Shown one piece after another: positions 31,737-40,040 of a DNA stretch of 41,585 nt. This DNA comes from Balneolales bacterium (GTDB lineage Bacteria > Bacteroidota > Rhodothermia > Balneolales > Natronogracilivirgulaceae). Each line of letters begins with the position of its first letter. Position 1 is the stretch's first letter. A model generated the notes under the pieces. The model saw only the letters and a program-made list of their open reading frames with translations. It ran no database searches and had not been told where the DNA came from. The position numbers were made by a program, and so were the translations under genes. The DNA is taken from assembly GCA_007128855.1 (NCBI GenBank), contig SKWQ01000202.1:1-41585 (forward strand), read 5' to 3'.

Positions 31737-33179
31737 ATGCAGGTACTCCACATCAGTTTTGAATGTTATCCGGTAGCAAAAGCCGGAGGTTTGGCCGATG
31801 TCGTCGGCGCTCTCCCAAAGTATTTACAGGAATTTGACGTCGATTCATGGGTCGTGATGCCCCACTTCGACATCGAGTGGGTCCGAAACCATCAACTGGA
31901 TACCGTGCACAGCGGTGTTGCCCACATGGGGGATGAGCGTTTCGAATACCGGATTGTCCGGGAAGCAGGTGGTGTGCTCGGTTTCCCGTTGTATCTCGTT
32001 GATATCCCCGGCAGGCTCGACCGACCTGGCATCTACATCGACCCCCAGAGCGATTTCCCTTATTGGGATGAGTTCGAGCGTTTCGCATCATTTCAGATTG
32101 CCGTGCTGGACTGGCTCAAATCCTTCAGTAAAAAACCGGATATCATCCATTGCCACGACCATCACACGGCGCTCATCCCGTTTCTGATGACCAGTTCCCC
32201 GGTGTATCATGAATTCCGGTCCATTCCGTCGGTATTGACCATTCACAACGGACACTACCAGGGCTGGTACGATTCGGGCAAGCGCTATCTGCTCCCGAAA
32301 ATTGAACCGGAACGGGAGGGCTTTCTCTACTGGAATGGCCGGATGAACGCCCTGTCTGCCGGAATCCGAACCGCGTGGAACATCACTACCGTTTCGGAAT
32401 CCTATCTTCATGAATTGCAGCACTCGTGCAAAGGTCTTGAATCCCTGCTCTCCTACGAGCAAATGAAATCGCATGGCATCATAAACGGCATCGACACCGA
32501 TGTCTGGAACCCGGAGACGGATCCGCTGATCGTGGACAACTTTAGCCCTAAAACCTTTCCGGAAGGCAAGTCGAAGAATAAGGAGTGGATTTGCAGTGAA
32601 TTCGGATTTGATCCGGCACTGCCCCTGTTTTCCTTCATCGGCAGGCTTGTAGAAGAAAAGGGGGCCGATCTCCTTCCGGATTTGATCGTACGGTATCTGG
32701 AGACCGGACTCAAGGGCAGTTTCCTCTTGCTTGGCACCGGGGAGCCCTGGCTCCACACCAGGTTCAGGGATATGAAAAGCCACTATGTGAATTTCTTTGA
32801 TGCTTCACTTACCTACAACGAGGAGCTGGCTCACCGCATGTACGCCGGCAGCGACTTTCTGATCATGCCCTCGCGGGTGGAACCATGCGGGCTCAATCAG
32901 ATGTACGCCATGAGATATGGCACTCTTCCCATTGTCAGAAGCATCGGGGGGCTGCGGGATACGGTGCAGGATTTTTCCCAACCCGACGGATACGGAATCC
33001 TGTTCAACTATTTCAGCCAGGACGATGCCTACCATGCCCTCCAGCGTGCCGCTGCATTATATCATGACAGTCAATTGATGAATGAATTGCAGAAAAGGGC
33101 GATATCCAAAGATTTTTCCTGGCATAGCTCAGCAGAAAAGTATGTCAACATGTACAAATCATTAATCAAGGAGAAGTAA
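31737..33179 (+). CDS. glgA: Glycogen synthase (ADP-glucose)
   Basis: GT5-family glycosyltransferase that adds glucose from ADP-glucose to alpha-1,4-glucan. It has 480 residues, the normal length. The N-terminal AKAGGLADVVGALPKYL carries the KxGG substrate loop (Lys15-Gly17-Gly18). The C-terminal domain has FIGRLVEEKGADLL, then SRVEPCGLNQMYAMRYG with the E-x7-E type acidic pair, and GGLRDTV. It is followed after two bases by glgC, which makes its substrate, so the two are coupled. Confidence 0.95.
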   Translation: MQVLHISFECYPVAKAGGLADVVGALPKYLQEFDVDSWVVMPHFDIEWVRNHQLDTVHSGVAHMGDERFEYRIVREAGGVLGFPLYLVDIPGRLDRPGIYIDPQSDFPYWDEFERFASFQIAVLDWLKSFSKKPDIIHCHDHHTALIPFLMTSSPVYHEFRSIPSVLTIHNGHYQGWYDSGKRYLLPKIEPEREGFLYWNGRMNALSAGIRTAWNITTVSESYLHELQHSCKGLESLLSYEQMKSHGIINGIDTDVWNPETDPLIVDNFSPKTFPEGKSKNKEWICSEFGFDPALPLFSFIGRLVEEKGADLLPDLIVRYLETGLKGSFLLLGTGEPWLHTRFRDMKSHYVNFFDASLTYNEELAHRMYAGSDFLIMPSRVEPCGLNQMYAMRYGTLPIVRSIGGLRDTVQDFSQPDGYGILFNYFSQDDAYHALQRAAALYHDSQLMNELQKRAISKDFSWHSSAEKYVNMYKSLIKEK

Positions 33180-33181
33180 CC

Positions 33182-34453
33182 ATGATGGAATCAACCATAG
33201 CTGTTATCCTGGGTGGCGGAGCTGGAAGCCGTCTGTTTCCGCTTACTAAAAACAGATCGAAACCCGCCGTTCCGGTAGGTGGAAAGTATCGTCTTGTGGA
33301 CATTCCCATTTCCAATTGCCTCCACTCGGACATCCGCCAGATCTATGTTCTCACCCAATTCAACTCTGCCTCCCTGAATTCGCATGTAAAAAACACATTT
33401 CACTTCGATGCTTTCTCAAGAGGATTTGTTGATATCCTTGCGGCAGAACAGACTCCCAGTTCGCATCAGTGGTATCAGGGAACGGCGGACGCCGTGCGGC
33501 AAACCTTTCGCTACCTGCAAAACCACCGCGCCGACAAGGTCCTGATCCTGTCCGGAGACCAGCTCTACCAGATGGATTACCGGCATATGATGCAGGCTCA
33601 CGAAGAGAACAATGCGGAGCTTACCATCGGAACCATCCCCGTCAACTCTCATGATGCCACCGGGTTCGGTATCATGAAAACGGATGACAAGGGAATGATC
33701 GAAAGTTTCATTGAAAAACCCACACTTGAACAGCTTTCCGGTTGGGAGTCACAGGTACCGGATGAAATGAAAGCGCTGGGAAAAGTCTACCTCGCCTCCA
33801 TGGGCATCTATATCTTCAATAAGGATACGCTATGGAGTCTTATCAACGATAATCCGGAAGCTCTTGATTTCGGAAGAGAGATCATCCCCAAAGCGATTGA
33901 ATCACAAATGGGTGTGGCCAGTTACAAGTACACCGGTTACTGGACCGATATAGGAACCATACGGTCTTTCTATGACGCCAATCTTGAACTGGCAGATCCA
34001 ATGCCACAGTTTGATCTGTACGCTACTGGAAAAAAAATATTTACCAGGCCAAGGCTGCTCCCGCCGACGAAGATATTCGGGACCACTACGGATCGCTCCC
34101 TGATTGCTGAAGGATGTGTGATTGAGGCCGAATCCATTTTTCACTCGGTTATTGGAATCCGCTCCCGGATCGGTCCGAAGAGTGTGGTTAAGGAATCCAT
34201 CATGATGGGTAACGATTTCTACCCGTCCATTGAAGAACTCACTGAATCCAATCCGGACATGCCCGCGCGTGGCATAGGAGCTGGTTGCCATATCGAGCGC
34301 GCCATTATCGATAAAAACGCCCGAATCGGTAACGATGTCCGCATTGTTGGCGGCGATCACCTGGAAAATACCAGAAATGAAAACTACTCCATTGTAGATG
34401 GAATCATTGTGGTTGAAAAAAACGGAATCATCAAAGACGGAACGGTGATCTGA
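33182..34453 (+). CDS. glgC: Glucose-1-phosphate adenylyltransferase (ADP-glucose pyrophosphorylase)
   Basis: Makes ADP-glucose from glucose-1-phosphate and ATP, the committed step of glycogen synthesis. It has 423 residues. The nucleotide loop GGGAGSRLFPLTKNRSKPA, the VDIPISNCLHSDI segment, the sugar-phosphate FIEKP region and a C-terminal left-handed beta-helix (about 290-423) are all present. An AGGAG ribosome binding site sits at the end of glgA. Tandem ATGs at 33182 and 33185 leave the exact start open by one residue. Confidence 0.95.
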   Translation: MMESTIAVILGGGAGSRLFPLTKNRSKPAVPVGGKYRLVDIPISNCLHSDIRQIYVLTQFNSASLNSHVKNTFHFDAFSRGFVDILAAEQTPSSHQWYQGTADAVRQTFRYLQNHRADKVLILSGDQLYQMDYRHMMQAHEENNAELTIGTIPVNSHDATGFGIMKTDDKGMIESFIEKPTLEQLSGWESQVPDEMKALGKVYLASMGIYIFNKDTLWSLINDNPEALDFGREIIPKAIESQMGVASYKYTGYWTDIGTIRSFYDANLELADPMPQFDLYATGKKIFTRPRLLPPTKIFGTTTDRSLIAEGCVIEAESIFHSVIGIRSRIGPKSVVKESIMMGNDFYPSIEELTESNPDMPARGIGAGCHIERAIIDKNARIGNDVRIVGGDHLENTRNENYSIVDGIIVVEKNGIIKDGTVI

Positions 34454-34488
34454 AATAAATATGATATCCTGAAGTCAACCTGTCGATC

Positions 34489-36219
34489 ATGAAGCTGATA
34501 AAAAAACCGCTGCCGTCAGAAGTCGGAACGGGCAAGTGGAATACCTTTGCCCTGATTTTGACTGTACTGCTTTTGGTGGCTGTCCTGAGCAGTTGCGGTC
34601 AGGAACGTGAAACGGAAAGCCCCCTATCTGTGCCACTGGCCGAAGGCGATACCGTCAGCATCGCCGTTATGGCAACGACCGACGTGCACGGATGGGTAAG
34701 GGCATGGGATTACTACCGGGATCAGGTTGAACCGGGTTATGCGCTGTCAAAGGTCGCATCGCTGGTTGACTCTGTGCGCACGTTCCACCCGAATACAATA
34801 CTGCTGGATGCAGGAGACTGGCTTCAGGGCAATCCCTTTGCCGAATATTTCGCCCTGCACGATCCGCAGGAACGTCACTATCCGTTCCTTGCGGCTGCCG
34901 ACCACATGCGGTACGATGCTATTGTGCTGGGTAATCATGAATTCAATTTCGGACTGGAGTATCTGGACAGGCAGATTGCGCAGACCGGGACCCCCGTTCT
35001 TGGCGGCAATATCTATCATCATGGTACCGATGACCCGGCCTATGCACCATATATCATCAGGGATGTTGCCGGCGTCCGGGTCGCTGTCGTCGGGTTGACC
35101 ACGCCGGGTTCCGCGGTATGGGACAGGTCTCGTGTGGAAGGTGTACTCGATTTCGGGGACGGATTGGAAGCAGCCCGGCGATTTGTCGGCAAAGTTCGTG
35201 AGGATCACCAGGCCGAGGTGGTGATCGTACTGGCACATTCCGGACTGGAGGGCAGCAGCAGCTACCAGCGTGATGGCCTCGGCGAGGAAAATTTCGGCAG
35301 AGCCGTTGGGGAGCAGGTCCCGGGTGTCGATCTGCTCGTACTGGGTCACACCCACCGTACTATTGATGATGTCGTCCTGCGGGGATCTGACGGGCGGGAA
35401 GTCGGGGTCATTCAACCCGGACGCTGGGCATCCCATTTGGGCGTCGCCGAAATGAAGATGACACGTGATTCCACCGGAACGGTCCGCGTTGTCGACATTT
35501 CAACTTCCAACCACTCCGCGGAGAGGGTGGAGGAGCATCACGAAATCGTGGAACTGACCCTTGAGGCACACGAGGATGTCGTCCGTTTTGTGACGGAACC
35601 CATGGCTCATACGGATGATACCTGGTCTGCCACGGATGCAAGGAGAAGAGATACCCCTGTCATTGACCTGATCCAGACCGTTCAGAAAAAGCAGACCGGC
35701 GCACAGCTCTCTGCGGCAGCAGCTTTCAACACTTCCGTCTCATTCGGACCGGGAGCCATTACCAGAGGTGACATCGCCCTGCTATATCCCTACTTCAACA
35801 CCCTTTACAAGCTGGAGATTTCCGGAGCACAGATCCGCAGTTTTCTTGAGCACACATCACAATACTACACAAGTGAAACCGATGAACAGGGGAATCCTGT
35901 CGTCAACAGAGGATGGCCCGGCTTCAACTTTGACATGCTGGCGGGCGTATCCTATGTCCTTGACCTGAGAAACCCTCCGGGGGAGCGGGTCACCAAACTG
36001 ACCTATAACGATACCCCGGTAGGTGACGATGACCGGTTTACCATTGCCATCAACTCTTACAGAGCCGAAGGCGGAGGCGGCTTCGATATGCTGCAGGATG
36101 CTCCTGTCCTGATGACCATTGACCGCTCCGTCGGCGACATGATACTGGAGTATCTTCAGGAAGCGGAAGTGATCCGGCATGATGACGTATTCGAAGAAAA
36201 CTGGCATCTTGCATACTGA
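34489..36219 (+). CDS. 5'-nucleotidase/cyclic-nucleotide phosphodiesterase-family lipoprotein
   Basis: Exported two-domain phosphoesterase of 576 residues. The signal has lipobox LSSC with the lipid Cys at 36, so the protein is membrane-anchored outside the cytoplasm. The N-terminal calcineurin-like metallophosphatase domain has D65-x-H67 (TTDVHGW), Asp110 (DAGDWLQG), GNHEF (148-152) and later LAHSG and LGHTH. The C-terminal 5'-nucleotidase domain includes AAAFNTSVSFGPGAITRGD and SYRAEGGGGFDML. The overall pattern is nearer to CpdB (2',3'-cyclic phosphodiesterase/3'-nucleotidase) than to UshA. It lies 35 bases after glgC, and a scavenging role for phosphate and nucleosides is likely. Confidence 0.88.
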   Translation: MKLIKKPLPSEVGTGKWNTFALILTVLLLVAVLSSCGQERETESPLSVPLAEGDTVSIAVMATTDVHGWVRAWDYYRDQVEPGYALSKVASLVDSVRTFHPNTILLDAGDWLQGNPFAEYFALHDPQERHYPFLAAADHMRYDAIVLGNHEFNFGLEYLDRQIAQTGTPVLGGNIYHHGTDDPAYAPYIIRDVAGVRVAVVGLTTPGSAVWDRSRVEGVLDFGDGLEAARRFVGKVREDHQAEVVIVLAHSGLEGSSSYQRDGLGEENFGRAVGEQVPGVDLLVLGHTHRTIDDVVLRGSDGREVGVIQPGRWASHLGVAEMKMTRDSTGTVRVVDISTSNHSAERVEEHHEIVELTLEAHEDVVRFVTEPMAHTDDTWSATDARRRDTPVIDLIQTVQKKQTGAQLSAAAAFNTSVSFGPGAITRGDIALLYPYFNTLYKLEISGAQIRSFLEHTSQYYTSETDEQGNPVVNRGWPGFNFDMLAGVSYVLDLRNPPGERVTKLTYNDTPVGDDDRFTIAINSYRAEGGGGFDMLQDAPVLMTIDRSVGDMILEYLQEAEVIRHDDVFEENWHLAY

Positions 36220-36225
36220 TATCAT

Positions 36226-37371
36226 ATGAACATCCTTCTGGTCGAGCCATTCCTTGGTGGATCCCACCGGGCCTTCATTGAAGGGTTGCGCGAACATTCC
36301 CGTCACCGCATATTCACGGCCACCATGATCGGCAGCCACTGGAAGTGGCGGATGAGCGGCGGTGCCGTCACACTTGCGGAAAAAACCGACGCGATAATGG
36401 AGGATATCGACCTGGTCTTTGCCAGCAGCATGACCAATCTCCCGGCCTTCATTGCACTCACCAACCCGCGTTTTGCTAATGTGCCAATCGTTCTGTACAT
36501 GCATGAAAACCAACTGACCCAGCCGGTTCCTGAAAACGAAGAACGCGACATCACCTACTGCTATATCAACTACCTGAGTGTACTGGCAGCGGATTATGTA
36601 TACTTTAATTCCGATTTTCATAAAAAATCATTCCTGGATGCATTGCCAGGTCTGCTTGCCCGGTTCCCGGATTATCAGCAGTCAGAATCCATAGGAAAGA
36701 TTTCAGCAAAAGCTGATTTGTTGTATCCGGGACTGGATCTGATGGCGTTTGATGAAGCCGTAAAAATGAGAAAGATGAGACCCCCTAATACAAGGCCGGT
36801 CGTGGTGTGGAATCAGCGCTGGTCATTCGACAAAGACCCCGGGAAGTTTTTTCGTGTCATCGACAAACTGGATGATGCCGAGTGTGCCTTTGACCTCATC
36901 TTTGCCGGCGACCATCATCACGACCAGTCCGGGTTGTTCGAACAGGCCTGGAAAAGATACGGCAGCCGCATCCTGCATTACGGCTTTGTGGAGAATACCG
37001 AGCAATATGCTAACTTGTTGCAGAGAGGGGATTTTGTGGTCTCCACGTCACAGCATGAATTTTTCTGTACGGCTGTCATGGAAGCCGTGTATTGCGGCTG
37101 CCATCCCGTATTGCCCCGCAGTCTGACCTATCCCGAACTTATTCCCAAAGCCCTGCAGGAACCGTTGCTGCATGGTCCGGTTTTCTATGATGATGAGACG
37201 GATCTGTTCCGGAAGATGAAGAAACTTCTGGACGGCACCCATAAAAGGCTGCCACTCGCCACGCTGCAATCAATCAACCGCGAGTTGGACTGGAGCCGCA
37301 TCATCACAAAATACGACAGGATATTTGAGTATATCAGAAAGGACTTTCCTCGTCGTCGGGAGGCGGGGTAA
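36226..37371 (+). CDS. DUF3524 glycosyltransferase, probable tRNA-queuosine mannosyltransferase
   Basis: A 381-residue glycosyltransferase of GT-B fold. The N-terminal DUF3524 domain is recognisable from ILLVEPFLGGSHRAFIEGL, then GSHWKWRMSGGA, YMHENQLTQP and DYVYFNSDFHKKSFLDALP. The C-terminal GT4-like half contains VVVWNQRWSFDKDP, LIFAGDHH and SQHEFFCTAVMEAVYCGC with the nucleotide-sugar-binding Glu. The human DUF3524 protein GTDC1 (QTMAN) mannosylates queuosine in tRNA-Asp; that role for the bacterial form is inferred by family. It lies six bases after the nucleotidase gene in the glg transcript. Its last 38 bases overlap the dnaB 3' end on the other strand. Confidence 0.8.
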   Translation: MNILLVEPFLGGSHRAFIEGLREHSRHRIFTATMIGSHWKWRMSGGAVTLAEKTDAIMEDIDLVFASSMTNLPAFIALTNPRFANVPIVLYMHENQLTQPVPENEERDITYCYINYLSVLAADYVYFNSDFHKKSFLDALPGLLARFPDYQQSESIGKISAKADLLYPGLDLMAFDEAVKMRKMRPPNTRPVVVWNQRWSFDKDPGKFFRVIDKLDDAECAFDLIFAGDHHHDQSGLFEQAWKRYGSRILHYGFVENTEQYANLLQRGDFVVSTSQHEFFCTAVMEAVYCGCHPVLPRSLTYPELIPKALQEPLLHGPVFYDDETDLFRKMKKLLDGTHKRLPLATLQSINRELDWSRIITKYDRIFEYIRKDFPRRREAG

Positions 37372-38884
37372 AGCCCGTTTTCCGGGCTCTTCGTTCGCCT
37401 GAGTCATCGCCCTGGGTCACTTCGGTGAGACGTTCGGCACCCTCAGAGGGGTCAGACGCCAAATAGGAGGGATCCCCATAAGCACGGGACAGGTTTTCAA
37501 ACCGGGCATACTGCTTGATGAATTGCAGGCTCACGGTGCCGACCGGACCATTCCGCTGCTTGCCGACGATGAGCTCCGCGACCCCCTCGGTTGAATTGCC
37601 CTGGTCGTCCGTGGTGATCTTGTAGTACTCCGGACGATAGAGAAAACAGACAACGTCAGCATCCTGCTCGATGGATCCCGATTCGCGCAGGTCACTGAGT
37701 TGCGGGCGCTTATCACCGCCCCGCTGTTCCACCGCCCGGCTGAGCTGTGAAAGGCCGATCACGGGCACATCGATTTCCTTGGCCAATGCCTTCAGGCCTC
37801 GCGAAATACCGGCTATTTCCTGCTCGCGGTTCTGCCGGTCGTTCTGCATGCCTGTCATCAGCTGGAGGTAGTCGACGACGATCAGTCCCACTCCGTGTTC
37901 GCTCTTGAGCCTGCGGCACTTCGACCGGAGTTCCATGATACTGATGGACGGCGTGTCATCAATGAAAATAGGTGCGGTGTGCAACCGGCCGGCCGCTTCC
38001 AGGAGTTTCTTGAACTCGTTGTCATCGAGCTTGCCCGTTCGTGCCTTCTGGGCATCGACGCGGGCTTCCATGGTCAACAGTCGCTGTACAAGAGCCTGAT
38101 CCGACATCTCAAGACTGAAGACGGCAACCGGCGTTCTCTTTTCGGGATCCTGGTTCAGGGCGGCGTTCCTTGCAACGGTAAGCGTGAACGCCGTTTTCCC
38201 CATGGATGGACGGGCGGCAATGATGATCAGGTCGCCTTTCTGCCAGCCGGCTGTAATGTTGTCAACATCAAGCCCGGTTGGCACACCGGTAATGCCCTGC
38301 TTCTTGCCCCGGATTTCCTCCAGATAGGATATCGTAGTTTTCAGGATATCGACAAGTGCCCTGTTGCCACCCCGTGCCTTGGCATTGGTGATATCATAGA
38401 TCCGCTGTTCGGCGCCATCCAGCACCTCGAAGGAATCGCTGGTGCTGTCGTAGGCATCCTGGATAATATCGGAACAGCTCAGGATCAAGTGTCTTTTCAA
38501 CGCCTTTTCCGCAACGATCTGGCAATGATACTCGATGTTCGCTGCCGAACTGACCGATCTCGTCAGCTCCGTGAGGTATCTGCTTCCACCGATCGTTTCC
38601 AGCAGGTCCCTGTCCCGCAACTCATTTTCAACCGTTAGCAAGTCCAGCGGATTGTCGCGCTCATAAAGTTTGGTGAGCACTTCATAAATATGCCTGTGCG
38701 CCGGCTTGTAAAAATCGTCCGTTTCCAGCATCTCAATGGCTACCGAAGCAGCCTGTTCTTCGATAAGCATGCTGCCCAGTATGGCTTCCTCTATCTCAAC
38801 GGCCTGCGGAGGTATGCGTCCCTGTGACTCAAGCTGCGCATAGCTGTCTGTCCGGTTGGGCTTTTTTTGTTCTTTGTTCGCCAT
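37334..38884 (-). CDS. dnaB: Replicative DNA helicase
   Basis: Hexameric 5'-to-3' helicase of the replication fork. It has 516 residues from the ATG at 38884. The N-terminal domain (EIEEAILGSMLIEEQA) binds primase and loader. The RecA-like C-terminal domain has Walker A RPSMGKT (225-231), the VFSLEMS strand, Walker B LIVVDYLQLM, and LSQLSRAVEQRGGDKRPQLSDLR split over the DNA-binding loops with SGSIEQDADVVCFL. A longer open frame reaches 38983, but its extra 33 residues (MRCLSSEKV...) do not look like DnaB, while MANKEQKKP does. No intein is present. A 173-base space separates it from the uracil glycosylase gene upstream; I could not assign a promoter there. Confidence 0.95.
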   Translation of the reverse strand: MANKEQKKPNRTDSYAQLESQGRIPPQAVEIEEAILGSMLIEEQAASVAIEMLETDDFYKPAHRHIYEVLTKLYERDNPLDLLTVENELRDRDLLETIGGSRYLTELTRSVSSAANIEYHCQIVAEKALKRHLILSCSDIIQDAYDSTSDSFEVLDGAEQRIYDITNAKARGGNRALVDILKTTISYLEEIRGKKQGITGVPTGLDVDNITAGWQKGDLIIIAARPSMGKTAFTLTVARNAALNQDPEKRTPVAVFSLEMSDQALVQRLLTMEARVDAQKARTGKLDDNEFKKLLEAAGRLHTAPIFIDDTPSISIMELRSKCRRLKSEHGVGLIVVDYLQLMTGMQNDRQNREQEIAGISRGLKALAKEIDVPVIGLSQLSRAVEQRGGDKRPQLSDLRESGSIEQDADVVCFLYRPEYYKITTDDQGNSTEGVAELIVGKQRNGPVGTVSLQFIKQYARFENLSRAYGDPSYLASDPSEGAERLTEVTQGDDSGERRARKTGFTPPPDDEESPF

Positions 38885-39017
38885 AACGATAAGAAATGCA
38901 ATATGATAACGATCTATAACAGGGACTTTTCCGGGTGGCTGGACCCACTTGGCCGAAACCTTTTCTGATGACAGGCAACGCATTTGCAGCCGAACTCAGA
39001 GCGGAATGAAAAGGTAT

Positions 39018-39046
39018 AAAAAAAACAGGACGAGTGCTTAGTCCGG
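39018..39046 (-). terminator. Possible terminator after the uracil glycosylase gene
   Basis: Short GGAC/GTCC stem with a nine-base loop just past the stop at 39058, followed on the minus strand by TG and eight T. The stem is short, so termination may be partial, with read-through into dnaB. Confidence 0.35.
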
Positions 39047-39057
39047 TTCGAAAAATC

Positions 39058-39984
39058 TCACCCTTGTTTGCCTGTCAATTCGTCATATCGCTTGCGAAGG
39101 AGTTGGACATCCTCCCAGGTGTCCCGTTTCCATGCGGGGTTGCGCAACAGCGCGGCTGGGTGGAAAGTGACAAGGAGCTCCGCTCCGTTTTGGAACGGAT
39201 GGAACCTTCCGCGAAGGTTCTTCATCGGCTCAGTGGTATTGAGGAGCGTCTGTGCCGATATGCGGCCAAGGCAAAGGATGAGCTTCGGCTGGATGAGCTC
39301 AATCTGACGGTAGAGGTAGGGGAGGCTGCGTTCGCGTTCTTCTGGATGGGGATCCCTGTTGTTGGGCGGCCTGTGCTTCAGGATGTTGGCAATGTAGACA
39401 TCCTCCCGCCGGAAGGAGATGGCCTCAAGGATCTTGTTGAGAAGCTGACCCGCTTTCCCAACGAACGGCTCGCCCTCTTTGTCCTCCTGGAATCCGGGCG
39501 CCTCGCCAATGAGCATGAGGTCGGCATCCGGGTTCCCGGTACCGAAAACCAGCCTCGTGTCAGCCAGATCAGTGCGCAGCACTTCAGCGGCAAGGCAAAT
39601 CTCGAAGAGTTCATCGAGAGTCCGGGCGGCGGCCGGGCCGGAGTTTTCTGCAGGGGTTGTGCCGGTCAAACCGGTATTCATATAATCGGCTTCGGTGTTT
39701 GAGACCTGCGTTTCAGTCGATATACTTCCCGAAATACTACCCGAACCATCATCTGATGAAGCGTCGGAATGTTCTGGGGCCGATTTGGCGTCATGGGGCG
39801 GTTCCGGGATCTCAAACCGGCCGTATGTCTCTTCTTCGCTTGCAAGAAATTCACGGACTGAACGGAACAGCGAGCCCTCTTCTGGCAAATCCTGCTTTTG
39901 CCCGCTGTCACTGGCATCGGTTTCTCCGGTCACCTCCTCATTTCCCCTGGTTTGCCTGCTCAATTCCTTGTTGTGATTTGACAT
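39058..39984 (-). CDS. Family-4-like uracil-DNA glycosylase missing most Fe-S cysteines
   Basis: Predicted DNA-repair glycosylase that excises uracil. It has 308 residues. The first 120 are acidic, Ser/Asp/Glu-rich and probably disordered. The catalytic core (about 122-305) has motif GEAPGFQED (160-168), then [42 protein letters not shown], and HPAALLRNP (His275) as the late DNA-binding motif. Classical family-4 enzymes hold a 4Fe-4S cluster with four cysteines; here only Cys130 remains. The C-x2-C partner at 133 is Ala, the KCRPP cysteine is His204 and the last one is Ser220. It should still fold as a UDG but without the cluster. It lies between mtaB and dnaB, all on this strand. Confidence 0.85.
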   Translation of the reverse strand: MSNHNKELSRQTRGNEEVTGETDASDSGQKQDLPEEGSLFRSVREFLASEEETYGRFEIPEPPHDAKSAPEHSDASSDDGSGSISGSISTETQVSNTEADYMNTGLTGTTPAENSGPAAARTLDELFEICLAAEVLRTDLADTRLVFGTGNPDADLMLIGEAPGFQEDKEGEPFVGKAGQLLNKILEAISFRREDVYIANILKHRPPNNRDPHPEERERSLPYLYRQIELIQPKLILCLGRISAQTLLNTTEPMKNLRGRFHPFQNGAELLVTFHPAALLRNPAWKRDTWEDVQLLRKRYDELTGKQG

Positions 39985-40040
39985 ATGTCAGGTAACTTTT
40001 TGATGGTGTGATTTATATGTCCCGTTGAAACCAACCGCAT

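Noticed and set aside
31557-31751. 64-residue minus-strand open frame between natA and glgA
   Set aside because: It runs across a divergent control region, has no ribosome binding site and resembles no protein.
37895-38638. 247-residue plus-strand open frame opposite dnaB
   Set aside because: It is an antisense shadow of the DnaB domain with no family signature.
38885-38983. Upstream extension of dnaB by 33 residues
   Set aside because: The added MRCLSSEKV-type sequence is unlike DnaB N-termini, and the ATG at 38884 gives a normal start.
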